From: Modestobacter italicus
Lineage (GTDB): Bacteria > Actinomycetota > Actinomycetes > Mycobacteriales > Geodermatophilaceae
Reading direction: 5' to 3'
Length of the DNA: 64,000 nucleotides
NCBI RefSeq assembly: GCF_000306785.1
Contig: NC_017955.1
Location: forward strand, 4,588,001-4,652,000
Shown: positions 50,801 through 59,188 of the stretch, piece by piece
Layout: each line of letters starts with the position of its first letter
Numbering within the stretch: the stretch's first letter is position 1
Notes under the pieces: generated by a model
What the model saw: only the letters and a program-made list of their open reading frames with translations
Told to the model about the DNA's origin: nothing
Database searches by the model: none
Made by a program: the position numbers and the translations under genes

Positions 50801-51112
50801 CCGCACGCGGGCGTTGAGCTCGCTGGCGGCCTTGCGGGTGAAGGTCAGCCCCAGCACGGCCTCGGGGGCGACGAGCTGGTTGGCCACCAGCCAGGCCACC
50901 CGGGCGGCCATCGTCTCGGTCTTGCCCGACCCGGCACCGGCCACGACGACCAGCGGGCGGTCGACGGGTGCCGCGACCACCCCGGCCTGCTCGGGTGAGG
51001 GCGCGTGGCCGACGCCGCTGCGGGCGGCCACCTCGGCCGGCGTGAGCAGCCGGGGGAGCTCCGGTGTCGCCACCGGCTGGAGACCGGGGAGGTCGAAGGA
51101 GAGCTGGGTCAT
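47813..51112 (-). CDS. adnB: AdnB helicase-nuclease subunit
   Basis: A 1099-residue UvrD-like motor with a C-terminal RecB-type nuclease. Motor motifs include VAGAGSGKTETM (about 58-69), LLDEYQDTSVGQLRML, AVGDPRQSIYGWRGAS, LSTSWRNDRAVL, LLTGHSAKGLEWDVV and GYVAVTRAKHLL. The nuclease shows RGTKFHAWLE, GRIDAVYATPDGGYEVIDWKTG and VQLAAYRIGW. AdnAB resects double-strand breaks in actinobacteria. The length fits AdnB of mycobacteria. The ATG overlaps the adnA stop (ATGA). Confidence 0.93.
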   Translation of the reverse strand: MTQLSFDLPGLQPVATPELPRLLTPAEVAARSGVGHAPSPEQAGVVAAPVDRPLVVVAGAGSGKTETMAARVAWLVANQLVAPEAVLGLTFTRKAASELNARVRLRLGALAEHPDTDPALRERLAVAAPTVATYHGYAASIVAEHGLRIGVEPGSGVLGPAMCWGQAATAVAGHTGDMSDVALGLVTTTEDVLQLAAELGEHDITPEALRAWTARFESQLRGYPDAGRKKGPYAEVLKMLVRQRARVALLPMVEAFEARKRAAGAIDYADQVSLAARVAVTSAEVGRRERARWRVVLLDEYQDTSVGQLRMLEALFGGPGGHPVLAVGDPRQSIYGWRGASAGTIERFDRTFPGTPDRRAERLTLSTSWRNDRAVLAVANAVAAALPEPEHPLPDLQPSPVAGPGAVHCGLYETVAEETAALADRLEQAWKGTGGSAKRPTIAVLARRRAQLPGIAAALRERGLPVEVVGLGGLLDVPEVSDVVATLRVLVDPSAGDALGRLLTGARWRLGPRDLAALESRSRALVRERRPSAPEEDATPAEAGPTPPRERGSIIEALDDLGRPEAYSAEGHRRLRRLANELSGLRSRLGEPLPDLVDEVVRTLGLETELASHPDATPGGARTHLDALHEVAAEFAELAELPSLPAFLGYLADAEVRERGLEPGEVAVNPEAVQLLTGHSAKGLEWDVVAVPGMTVGQFPAKGDASDSWIRDPGAVPVDLRATDRAELPRLHLPVPGSGDQAAVRDALDDYVEEWKDFGLAEEIRLGYVAVTRAKHLLLCSGSWWRDGKTACGPSSLLLAVKDACEAGAGVVDTWAPPPADDAENPALAEWPVGSWPTDPLSSGRRRALTAAAELLAATEPHPLTADALGATDDPLVADWLRDADLLLRERAEHFRGVVDVPLPAHLSVSSLVALRRDPGELARRLRRPMPAAPAPLARRGTKFHAWLEERFGTSRLIDLDELPGSGDADASPDAALESLQQAFLRSEWADRQPVDVEAPFETPLGPLTLRGRIDAVYATPDGGYEVIDWKTGPVPGPAELTAAAVQLAAYRIGWSRLTGAPVERVSAGFHHVAAGVTLRPVDLLDEDGLLALVAGTEA

Positions 51113-54100
51113 CGGGTCACCTGCCGGCCGGACTCCTGCATCGGGCAGCTCCTGCGGAACGCGCACCGCTCGCAGTCGGTGTCGGTGCGGACGGCGAACT
51201 GCCCGGCCCCCATCCCCTTCCCCACCTCGGCGATGAGCTCGCCGGCCCAGGTCTCGCGGGGGTCGACGTCGGCGGGCAGCGGCGCCTGCACGTGCTCCTT
51301 GGCGGCCTTCTGCGCGCCGCCGACCTGCAGCAGCGCCGCCCCGCCGGTGGCCCGGCCGTGGTCGGCGAAGGCGCCCTCGGCGACGGCGACCTGGTAGGCG
51401 GCGAGCTGGCCGTGCTCCTCGACGTCGCGCGGGGCGGTCTTGCCGGTCTTGAGGTCGACGACCACCAGCCGCCCCTGCGCGTCGCGCTCGAGCCGGTCGA
51501 CCTGACCGCGCAGCCGGGCCCGGCCGACGGTGACGTCGAAGTCCTCCTCCGCGGCGACGAGCTCGCGCTCGGCGCGGGAGTGCCAGGCGAGGAACTTGGT
51601 CAGCATCTCCTGCGCGCGGTCCCGCTGCCGCTGGTCGAACCACCCCGGTCCGAGGTCCAGGCCGTCGAGCTCGGCGTCGAGGACGGCGGCGGCGTCGGCC
51701 GGCGCGAGCCCCTCGGCGACCTGCTGGGCGACGTCGTGCACGGCCGACCCGACCGTGCGGGTGGCCTCCGGGGCCGCCTCGGCGCCGACCGCGCCCAGCA
51801 CCCAGCGCAGCGGGCAGCGCTGGAAGGTGTCGATGGCGGAGGGCCGGACCGGCACCACCTCGGCCGGATCGACCAGCGGCGCGTCGTCGGAGAGCGCCGC
51901 CAGCCCCCACCAGGTGGACGGGTCCGCGCCGGGCACCCGCTCCTGCGCGAGCCGGCGGAGCACCGCGGCGGCGCTGGACCGGCGGGCCGGGTCGGTGTGC
52001 GGGTCGGTGAGGGAGCGGCGCAGCTCGGCGACGAGCGCGGGCAGCGTGAGCTGGCGGGGCAGCGGCGTGTGCGGCCGAACCCCGTCGGTCTCGGCCGGCG
52101 GCGGGACGACCAGGTCGAGGAACCGGGACGCGGTGGCCCCCGCGTCGCCGCCCTCCAGCGCACCGTCGACGGCCGACACCAGCAGCCGGCGGCGGGCCCG
52201 GGTGCAGGCGACGTAGAACAGCCGCCGCTCCTCGGCCAGCGCCAGCGTGCGCCGGTCGAGGGTGGCCGGGTCGGTGCCGCCGGCGGCGTCCACGAGGTCC
52301 TCGGCGCCCAAGCAGGCGGGCCCCGGCTGCGCAGGTCGGGCCAGACCCCCTCCTGCACGCCGGCGACGCAGACGAGGTCCCACTCCAGGCCCTTGGCCGC
52401 GTGCGCGGTGAGCAGCCGCACCGCCTCGCCCGCGGGGGCCCGGGCCGCGCCGCTGTCGCCGGGCAGCACCTGCGCGCGGAGGTGCTCGACGAAGGCGGCG
52501 ACGCCGGCGAGCGGCAACCGGTCGACGAAGCCGGCCGCGGCGTCGAACAGCGACACCACCGCGTCGAGGTCGCGGTCGGCGACCGCGCCGCTGGGCCCGC
52601 CCGCCGCGCTCGCCCGCGCCCAGCGGTTCGCCAGCCCGCTGGCCTGCCACATCGCCCACAGCACGTCCTCGGCGCTGCCGTCGGTGGCCAGCGCCAGCCG
52701 CCCCGCCGACAGCACCCGGGCCACCCGGGCCGCCGGCCGGGCCAGGTGCTCGGGCAGCGCGTCGAGCAGCGTGGCGTCGGCCAGCAGGGTCGCCAGCGGG
52801 GCGTTGCGCACCGCGGCGTCCTCACCCCGGGCGGCCATCGCCCGGCGGGCGGCCCGGCGCAGCCGCCGCAGGTCGAGCACGGTCGCGCCGCCGAGCGGGG
52901 AGGCCAGCAGCGCCTCGGCGCCGGGCTCGTCGAGGCCCGCCTCGGCCGCCGGTGCCGCAGCGTCCGACTCGGTGCGGGCGCCGGGCCGCGGCGGCAGCAG
53001 CGCACCCAGCGCGGCCAGCAGCGGCTGGACGGCGGGCTGCCCGGCCAGCGCGATGTCGTCGGCGGACACCGCGACCGGGACCCCGGCCTGGGTGAGCGCC
53101 CGGCGCACCGGCCCGAGACCGGTGGTCGCGGACCGGACCACCACGGCCATCTGCGACCAGGGCACCCCGTCGAGCAGGTGGGCCCGGCGCATCGTTTCGG
53201 CGATGAAGGCGGCCTCCATCGCCGGGGCGTCGAAGACGTGCACCTCCGCCGAGCCGGGCTCGATGCCCTCGCCGGGCACCAGCCGGCGGTGCTCCCACGG
53301 TCCGGGGAGACCCTCGGCGACCCGGCGGCTCACCGTCAGCAGCTCGGCGCCGGAACGGCGGCACACCCCCAGGGACAGCCGGTCGGCGGGACGGCCGTCG
53401 CGGTGCAGGAACCGGGTCGGGAACTCGATGATGCCGCGCGGCTCGGCGCCCCGGAAGGCGTAGATCGCCTGGTCGGGGTCGCCGACGACCACCAGGTCAC
53501 CGCCGCCACCGGCCAGCAGCTCGACCAGCTCCACCTGCGCGGGGTCGGTGTCCTGGTACTCGTCGACGAACAGCCAGCTCGCCCGGTCGCGCTCGGCGCG
53601 GAGCAGCTCCGGGTCGGCCCGCAGCTCGTCGATGGCGGTGCGCACCAGCTCGGCGGGGTCGTAGCCGCTGGCACCGCCGCGGGCGAGCGTGGCGAAGTAG
53701 GAGACGTCCTGGTACTGGCGGAGGAAGTCGGCGGCCGCCACCCAGTGCGGCAGGCTGCGCTCACGGCCCCACGCGGCGAGCCGGTCGGCGTCGATGCCCC
53801 GCTCGGTGGCGCGGAGCAGGAGGTCGCGGAGCTCGTCGCGGAAGCCGGACATGGCCAGCGCCTCGGTCAGCTCCGCCGGCCAGCGGACGACGCCCTCCAG
53901 GTCGGCGTCGCCCCGGAGGAGGTCGGCGACCACGGCGTCCTGCTCGGCGGAGGTGAGCAGCCGCGGAGCGGGTTCGCCGCGCAGGACGGCGGCCCGGCGC
54001 AGCACCCCGTAGGCGTAGGAGTGGAAGGTGCGGGCGACCGGTTCCCGGATGGTGCGGGCCACCCGGGCGGTGATCCGGGTGCGCAGCTCGGCGGCCGCCT

Positions 54101-54368
54101 TGCGGCTGAAGGTGAGCACCAGCAACCGCTCGGGGTCGGCGCCGGCCTCGATCCGGGTGGCCACCGCCTCGACGATCGTCGTCGTCTTCCCGGTGCCCGG
54201 GCCGGCCAGCACGAGCAGGGGACCGCCGCGGTGGTCGACCACCGCCTGCTGGGTCGGGTCGAGCCTCGGCCGGGCCACCGGGGCGCGCTCCGGCTGCACC
54301 AGCCGGTAGACCGGTGCCTGGTGGCCCGCCGTGGCGACCGTTGCCGCGTTTGCCGTCTCCCCCCGCAC
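51109..54368 (-). pseudogene. adnA: AdnA helicase-nuclease subunit with an apparent frameshift
   Basis: The partner of adnB, expected at about 1085 residues. From GTG 54368 the frame encodes a UvrD-like motor: Walker A LAGPGTGKTTT (near 54-64), FVDEYQDTDPAQVEL, VVGDPDQAIYAFRG and LLTAHAAKGLEWDLVCVAG. After RSRG (about residue 683, base 52320) the frame must shift: the next expected codons (LGAEDLVDAAGG) resume at 52311 in another frame and continue to 51109. That second part holds motif VI YVACTRARRRL and a nuclease with VDLKTGK, QLAAY and Fe-S-type cysteines (FQRCPLRW; CERCAFRRSC). Eight bases (52312-52319) sit where six or nine are needed. As written, frame one would read on to 51600 without motif VI or a correct nuclease. 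A sequencing error is as likely as a real mutation. Confidence 0.8.
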
Positions 54369-54420
54369 TCCTCGATGAGACCACGGGGGTCCGACGGTTC
54401 CGGTCAGGCCGGGCGGTGGC

Positions 54421-54741
54421 TCACACGTCCTCGTCCGGCCAGCCAACCGCGGCGAGGTCGACCCGGGAGCCGCGCAGCGGCACGCCCTCGCCGGCCAGCA
54501 GCTCCAGCTGCCGCACCCGGACCGGCTCGGCGGCCGTGCCGTCGGCCCGCAGGACGCGGTGCCAGGGCACGGCGGCGCCCCCGCCGGACAGCGCGCGGGC
54601 GACCCGCCGCGGGCCCACACCGACCAGCCGGCCGATCGCCCCGTAGGTGCTCACCCGGCCCGGCGGGATCGCCTCGACGACGTCGAAGACCGCCTCGTCG
54701 ACGTCGAGGGCGGACCGCTCGTCCGGGTCGGGGGCGCGCAC
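54421..54741 (-). CDS. Alkyltransferase-like protein (ATL), MGMT family
   Basis: A 106-residue DNA-binding protein related to O6-alkylguanine-DNA alkyltransferase. It has IPPGRVSTYGAIGRLVG and the active-site region AVPWHRVLRADG, where W60 replaces the acceptor Cys of PCHR. ATL proteins bind alkylated guanine and pass it to nucleotide excision repair without transferring the group. GTG 54741 has GGAG eight bases upstream. It lies just upstream of adnA. Confidence 0.9.
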   Translation of the reverse strand: MRAPDPDERSALDVDEAVFDVVEAIPPGRVSTYGAIGRLVGVGPRRVARALSGGGAAVPWHRVLRADGTAAEPVRVRQLELLAGEGVPLRGSRVDLAAVGWPDEDV

Positions 54742-54757
54742 GTCGGGGCTCCGCCGG

Positions 54758-55855
54758 TCAGCCCTGGTACTCGCTGTTCGCGGTCCACCAGTCGTACAGC
54801 GCGCTGACCTCGGCCTGCGTGGTGCCCGGGGACCGGACGACGCCCTCGGTGAGGTACTGGTCGTCGGTCCAGGCGACCACGACGTAGCCGTCGGCGGCGA
54901 TCTGGCAGGCGACCTGCCCGCCGACCTCTCCGCCGGAGTAGGTCCACTCGCCGTAGCCGGTGCCCGTCGAGCAGTCGTCCTCCACGGCGAACTCGGCCAG
55001 GCCCTCGTCGGTGACGTCGGAGGAGAACACCTGGTCCAGGGTGCCCTGGTCGGGGTAGAGGTAGAAGGCGGCGGCCTCCGGCCCCGGCTGCGTGAGCGCG
55101 GCACCGCAGGCGGCGGCCGCGACGTCCCCGTCGCCGGCGAGCGGGGCGTCCGCGCAGTCGTCGAAGTCGACGGGCAGCTGCGCGATGAAGCCGGTCACGT
55201 CCGCACCGCCCGACGGCGCCGCGGTGAACCCGCCCGAGGGCGAGGGACCGGGGGCGCTGGACGTCGGGCTGGACGGGGCGCTGCTCGTCGCGGACGGCGC
55301 GCTGGAGCTCGAGCTGCTCGCGCCGGCGGTGACCGTGTCGTCGTCGTCCCCACCGCCGAGGGTGACCACGAGGACCACCGCGACGACGATGAGGAGCACC
55401 AGCCCGGCCACCAGGCCGATGACCACGTTCCGGCTCCGGCTCCCTCCGCCCGGCGCACCTGGCCCGCCGGGGGCACCCCAGCCGGGGCCGCCGGGGCCGG
55501 CCGGCCCGCCGGGGTAGGGGGGCTGACCGGGCACGCCGAAGCCGCCGACCCGGGTGGGCTGCTCGCCGTAGCCGGGGCCGGCGGGCGGCCAGCCACCCGG
55601 GGGCGGCCCGTACCCGCCGGGAGCCGGCGGACCCTGCGGCGGGGGCGGGCCCCAACCCTGACCGGGCTGCTGCGGAGGCGGACCCCAGCTCTGGCCTGGC
55701 TGCGGCGGACCCCAGCCCTGACCGGGCTGCTGCGGAGGCGGCGGACCCCAGGCCTGACCGGGCTGCTGACCCCACCCACCACCCGAGGGCTGGTCCCCGG
55801 ACGGGGGCCGTTCGTCCGGCCCCTGCGGGGGCGGCCCTTGGGGTGGCTGGCTCAT
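54758..55855 (-). CDS. Pro/Gly-rich membrane-anchored protein, unknown function
   Basis: A 365-residue protein. Residues 1-140 are Pro/Gly/Gln-rich with tandem QPGQxWGPPP units (about 31-72). One transmembrane helix follows (about 144-166), then a Ser/Thr/Pro linker (175-210) and an extracytoplasmic domain with four or more Cys (DFDDCADAPL, AAACGAAL, DDCSTGTG, QVACQIAADG) probably in disulfides. The layout recalls actinobacterial sensor-like or DUF4190-type membrane proteins; no function can be assigned. The coding repeat is visible at DNA level (55650-55780). Confidence 0.8.
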   Translation of the reverse strand: MSQPPQGPPPQGPDERPPSGDQPSGGGWGQQPGQAWGPPPPQQPGQGWGPPQPGQSWGPPPQQPGQGWGPPPPQGPPAPGGYGPPPGGWPPAGPGYGEQPTRVGGFGVPGQPPYPGGPAGPGGPGWGAPGGPGAPGGGSRSRNVVIGLVAGLVLLIVVAVVLVVTLGGGDDDDTVTAGASSSSSSAPSATSSAPSSPTSSAPGPSPSGGFTAAPSGGADVTGFIAQLPVDFDDCADAPLAGDGDVAAAACGAALTQPGPEAAAFYLYPDQGTLDQVFSSDVTDEGLAEFAVEDDCSTGTGYGEWTYSGGEVGGQVACQIAADGYVVVAWTDDQYLTEGVVRSPGTTQAEVSALYDWWTANSEYQG

Positions 55856-55948
55856 CGTGCGACCTCCGGCTCCGGCTGTGTCGGGCAGGAGCCTAGAGCC
55901 GGTGGTGGGCGAGCGGTGCCTCTCCCCCGGTCGGCGCGTCCGCGCCGC

Positions 55949-56536
55949 TCAGGGGCGGCGGCCGAACCGGGCCAGCAGGCGGGTCTGCAGGTCAGCGCCG
56001 GGCGGGGGCTCGACCGGCGCGTCGATCGCACCGGGTAGACCGTCCTCCCCCAGCCGCTCCTCGGCGTAGCGGAGGGCCGCGGCGACCAGCTCGGCGTCCA
56101 GCGCGGTGACCCCGCCGACGGCGTGCGCCAGGTCCCAGGCGTGCACGGTCAGGTCGGCGGTCATCTCGACCAGGTGGTCCACCGCCGGGGCGCTCCCGCC
56201 GGGGAGGTGCACGGTCCGGTCGAGCGCACCGGGCGCCGCCCACGCGGTGAGCGCGTCGTCGGCCGCGGTCTCCCAGGCCGTGAGCGGGTCGTCGCCGAGC
56301 AGCTCGTCGGTGCCGGTCGGGATCGGCCGGGCGGCGTCGCCGGGCTCCTGCCCCGCCAGCAGCGGCGGGACCCACAACTGCTCGTGGGTCAGGTGCGCGA
56401 CCAGGTCGGCGACGCTCCAGCCGGGCAGCGCCGGGAGGTCCCAGCTGCCCGGGGCCAAGGCGTCCACCCGGTCGGTGAACTGGGCCTGCGCCCGCTGGAA
56501 CAGCAGGAGGAGGTCGGTCGGCGAGGGCTCGGGCAT
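55949..56536 (-). CDS. TIGR03086 / mycothiol-dependent maleylpyruvate isomerase-like protein
   Basis: A 195-residue protein with the DinB/MDMPI four-helix fold: LLFQRAQAQFTDRVDAL, GWSVADLVAHLTHEQ and LTVHAWDLAHAVG. The His residues in the last two segments are probable metal ligands. Family members include mycothiol-dependent enzymes. The substrate is unknown. Start ATG 56536. Confidence 0.82.
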   Translation of the reverse strand: MPEPSPTDLLLLFQRAQAQFTDRVDALAPGSWDLPALPGWSVADLVAHLTHEQLWVPPLLAGQEPGDAARPIPTGTDELLGDDPLTAWETAADDALTAWAAPGALDRTVHLPGGSAPAVDHLVEMTADLTVHAWDLAHAVGGVTALDAELVAAALRYAEERLGEDGLPGAIDAPVEPPPGADLQTRLLARFGRRP

Positions 56537-56608
56537 GCCCCCAGTAGAACGCAGCCGGGCCCCGGCACACGCGAGGTGTACCGGGGCCCAGGTGACGTCC
56601 TGGAACGG

Positions 56609-56666
56609 CCCCGTCCCAGGGGCCCGCGGCGCGCGGAGCGTGCCGTGGGGAGGGACGGGGTCCTTC
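56609..56666 (-). terminator. moeZ terminator with a GAAGGACCCC copy
   Basis: CCCCGTCCC (56609-56617) pairs with GGGACGGGG (56652-56660) to close a hairpin just beyond the moeZ stop. The upstream arm is part of CGAAGGACCCC, the element also found after rsgA. Confidence 0.5.
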
Positions 56667-56667
56667 G

Positions 56668-57828
56668 TCAGTACGTGGGGAGTGCCTTGTCGATGCGGGT
56701 CGCCCAGGCGGTGACGCCGCCCTGGACGTGGACGGCGTCCTTGAAGCCCGCGTTCTTCACCGCAGCCAGCGCCTCGGCGGAGCGGACGCCGGTCTTGCAG
56801 TGCAGCACGATCGGCTTGTCGTTGGGCAGCTGGGACAGCGCCCGGCCGGACAGGATCTCGTCCTTGGGGATCAGCTTGGCGCCCGGGATGGACACGATCT
56901 CGTACTCGTTGGGCTCCCGGACGTCGATCAGCTCGAAGTCCTTGCCGGCGTCCATCATGTCCTTGAGCTCGTCGACGGTGATCGTCGAACCCGCGGCGGC
57001 CTGCTGGGCCTCGTCGGAGACGACTCCGCAGAACGCCTCGTAGTCGATGAGGCCGGTGATCGGCTCACCCTCGGGGTCCTTGCGCACCTTGATCGTGCGG
57101 AAGGTCATCTCCAGGGCGTCGTAGACCATGAGCCGGCCGAGCAGCGTCTCGCCGATGCCGGTGATGAGCTTGACCGCCTCGGTGGCCTGGATGGCGCCGA
57201 TGGTCGCGCACAGCACGCCCAGGACGCCGCCCTCGGCGCAGGAGGGGACCATGCCGGGCGGCGGCGGGACCGGGTAGAGGTCGCGGTAGTTGGGCCCGTG
57301 CTCGTTCCAGAACACCGACACCTGGCCGTCGAACCGGTAGATCGAGCCCCACACGTACGGCTTGTTCAGCAGGACGGCGGCGTCGTTGACCAGGTAGCGG
57401 GTGGCGAAGTTGTCGGTGCCGTCGACGATGAGGTCGTAGTCGGCGAAGATCTCCAGCACGTTCTCGCTGTCCAGCCGGGTCTCGTGCAGCCGGACGTCGA
57501 CGTAGGGGTTGATCTCCTTGATCGAGTCCCGCGCGCTCTCGGCCTTGGACCGGCCGACGTCGGACTGCCCGTGGATGATCTGGCGCTGCAGGTTGGACTC
57601 GTCGACGGTGTCGAACTCGACGATGCCCAGCGTGCCGACGCCGGCCGCGGCCAGGTACATGAGCACGGGCGACCCGAGGCCACCGGCGCCGACGGCCAGC
57701 ACCTTCGCGTTCTTGAGCCGCTTCTGCCCGTCCATCCCGACGTCGGGGATGATCAGGTGGCGGCTGTAGCGGCGGACCTCGTCGATCGACAGGTCGTCAG
57801 CGGGCTCCACCAGGGGTGGCAACGACAC
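56668..57828 (-). CDS. moeZ: Adenylyltransferase/sulfurtransferase MoeZ
   Basis: A 386-residue two-domain protein. The N-terminal ThiF/MoeB adenylating domain has LAVGAGGLGSPVLMYLAAAG (near 45-64), ESNLQRQIIHG and CAEGGVLGVLCATIG. The C-terminal rhodanese domain has the active loop HCKTGVRSAEA (Cys about 344). MoeZ activates and sulfurates ubiquitin-like carriers for molybdopterin, thiamine and cysteine synthesis in actinobacteria. GTG 57828 follows GAGGAGAG. A sigma-R-like promoter lies about 60 bases upstream, and moeZ belongs to the known thiol-stress regulon type. Confidence 0.94.
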   Translation of the reverse strand: MSLPPLVEPADDLSIDEVRRYSRHLIIPDVGMDGQKRLKNAKVLAVGAGGLGSPVLMYLAAAGVGTLGIVEFDTVDESNLQRQIIHGQSDVGRSKAESARDSIKEINPYVDVRLHETRLDSENVLEIFADYDLIVDGTDNFATRYLVNDAAVLLNKPYVWGSIYRFDGQVSVFWNEHGPNYRDLYPVPPPPGMVPSCAEGGVLGVLCATIGAIQATEAVKLITGIGETLLGRLMVYDALEMTFRTIKVRKDPEGEPITGLIDYEAFCGVVSDEAQQAAAGSTITVDELKDMMDAGKDFELIDVREPNEYEIVSIPGAKLIPKDEILSGRALSQLPNDKPIVLHCKTGVRSAEALAAVKNAGFKDAVHVQGGVTAWATRIDKALPTY

Positions 57829-57888
57829 GGAGCTCTCCTCACAGGCATCAGGGCTGACCGGCTCCAGAGGCCGGGGTCCTGGACTGCG

Positions 57889-57916
57889 CAACAGCCTGGC
57901 ACGCACCCGTAATCCC
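57889..57916 (-). promoter_or_regulatory. Sigma-R/sigma-H-like promoter for moeZ
   Basis: GGGATT (57916-57911), 18 bases and GTTG (57892-57889) match GGGAAT-N18-GTTG with one mismatch. The implied leader is about 55 bases. The 328-bp gap 57829-58156 contains no credible gene. Confidence 0.6.
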
Positions 57917-57945
57917 ACCCGCCCCGGGCACACACAAGACGAAGA

Positions 57946-58008
57946 GCCGGGGACGAACGAAGTCGGGACCCAGAGAGTCGGGGACGAACAAGGTCGGGGA
58001 CGACGGGG
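57946..58008 (-). repeat. Four tandem ~16-bp repeats upstream of the moeZ promoter
   Basis: The units (plus strand) are GCCGGGGACGAACGAA, GTCGGGACCCAGAGA, GTCGGGGACGAACAAG and GTCGGGGACGACGGGG. Spacing of about one and a half helical turns, 30-90 bases above the -35, could suit a cooperative DNA-binding protein. No function is known. Confidence 0.5.
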
Positions 58009-58069
58009 CGAGTCTCCCGCCCACTGGGGTACGGCACCATCCCGCCGGAGGCGGTCAGCGGACCGGACG

Positions 58070-58160
58070 CGGGGGCCGGAGGCTCCCCGGCCGGCACGCT
58101 GGCAGCGGCTCAACGCTCGTCGGGGACGGCTCCTGGCCGCGGTGTGATCCGAAGGATCAC
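58070..58160 (-). repeat. Dispersed repeat, copy B, containing the DUF3152 stop codon
   Basis: Partner of 13797-13892. On the minus strand it starts with the hairpin GTGATCC-TTC-GGATCAC, whose TGA is the DUF3152 stop, and continues through ACACCGCGGCCAGGAGCCGTC to GGGAGCCTCCGGCCCCC. The placement relative to the gene end is the same in both copies. Confidence 0.65.
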
Positions 58161-59113
58161 GATGGATAGGGCCAGGCGTTCTTCACACAGCCCTGCAGGC
58201 CGAGGGTCTGCTGCTCCATGACCGGGGCGAGCTGGCCGGTGCCGCCGCACTGCTCGTGACCGTGGCCGAGTGCGTGCCCCACCTCGTGGTTGACGACGTA
58301 CTGCCGGTAGGTGGCGATGTCCCCGGCGTAGTCCGGGACGGCGGTCTCCCAGCGGGCGAGGTTGATCACCGCCCGCTCGCCGTACCGGCAGGAGGTGTAC
58401 CCGCCGGTGCCGACGCCGGGGCACCAGGTCTCCATGCTGCCGGGGCTGACCAGGCTGACCCGGAAGTCGTAGTCCCCGGCCGCGGCCTCGGCGGCGCCGA
58501 CCCGCTGGAAGGACAGCTGACCGCCGGCCCCCCAGGAGCGCGGGTCGCCGAGGGTGGCCTCGACGGCCGCGGCGAACTGACTGCCGTCGACCCCGATGCC
58601 GTCCTCCACCTCGACGACGAACCGCTCCAGCGGCCCGGTGCCCTGGACGGCGGACGTGCCGTCGACGACGGCGAGCGTGCCGGCGCCCTGCTCGACGAAG
58701 GTGACCGCAGCCGTGCCGGCCGCCGTCTGGGCCGGTGCACCCTCCCCCTCGGCCGGGGCGGACGGGATGGTCGGCGTGCCCGGCGCGGTGCTGACCGGCG
58801 CGTCCAGCGCGCTGGACCGGGTGGCCGCCGTCGTCCCACCGCCGGTGAGGACGTCGGCGAGGGTGAGCACGGTGGCGACGGCGAGCACCGGGATGGCGTA
58901 CGCGCGCCAGCCGTGCCGCCGCACGAAGCGGCGGAACCACCCGCCCGGGGCCGCCGGGCGCACCGGCGCGGCGACGGGTCCCCGGCGCGCCACCAGCGGG
59001 CTCGCGGGCGGACGGCGCAGCGGTACCGGCTCGGGCGGCCGGCGCCGCGGGTCGACGCGCGGGCCGGAGGACTGCCGGGCCTCGCGCGGCGCGCGGGGTC
59101 CGGGGCTGGTCAC
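58157..59113 (-). CDS. DUF3152 protein with zinc-protease motif
   Basis: A protein of about 318 residues. A basic cytosolic N-terminus (1-75) precedes one membrane helix (about 77-92), then a Ser/Thr/Pro linker and a secreted DUF3152 domain. The metzincin-like motif NHEVGHALGHGHEQC and GSMETWCPGVGTGGYTSCRYG with probable disulfide cysteines are clear. It looks like a membrane-anchored metalloprotease. Rv3207c has the same place next to moeZ. GTG 59113 is my choice; GTG 59164 is possible. Confidence 0.85.
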   Translation of the reverse strand: MTSPGPRAPREARQSSGPRVDPRRRPPEPVPLRRPPASPLVARRGPVAAPVRPAAPGGWFRRFVRRHGWRAYAIPVLAVATVLTLADVLTGGGTTAATRSSALDAPVSTAPGTPTIPSAPAEGEGAPAQTAAGTAAVTFVEQGAGTLAVVDGTSAVQGTGPLERFVVEVEDGIGVDGSQFAAAVEATLGDPRSWGAGGQLSFQRVGAAEAAAGDYDFRVSLVSPGSMETWCPGVGTGGYTSCRYGERAVINLARWETAVPDYAGDIATYRQYVVNHEVGHALGHGHEQCGGTGQLAPVMEQQTLGLQGCVKNAWPYPS

Positions 59114-59188
59114 GCGAGCCAGGTTCTCACGGGTGGCGGCTCCGCTGCCTGACCGCGGCGGCACCGGGCCGCGTGTCGGACCGCCCCG

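Noticed and set aside
55650-55780. Regular ~23-base repeats resembling a CRISPR array
   Set aside because: They are in-frame codons for QPGQ-WGPPP units of the Pro-rich membrane protein, without spacers or cas genes.
57753-57936. Cys-rich minus-strand ORF across the moeZ start as a cysteine-sensing leader peptide
   Set aside because: It begins upstream of the predicted transcription start, has no ribosome site and runs into moeZ in another frame.
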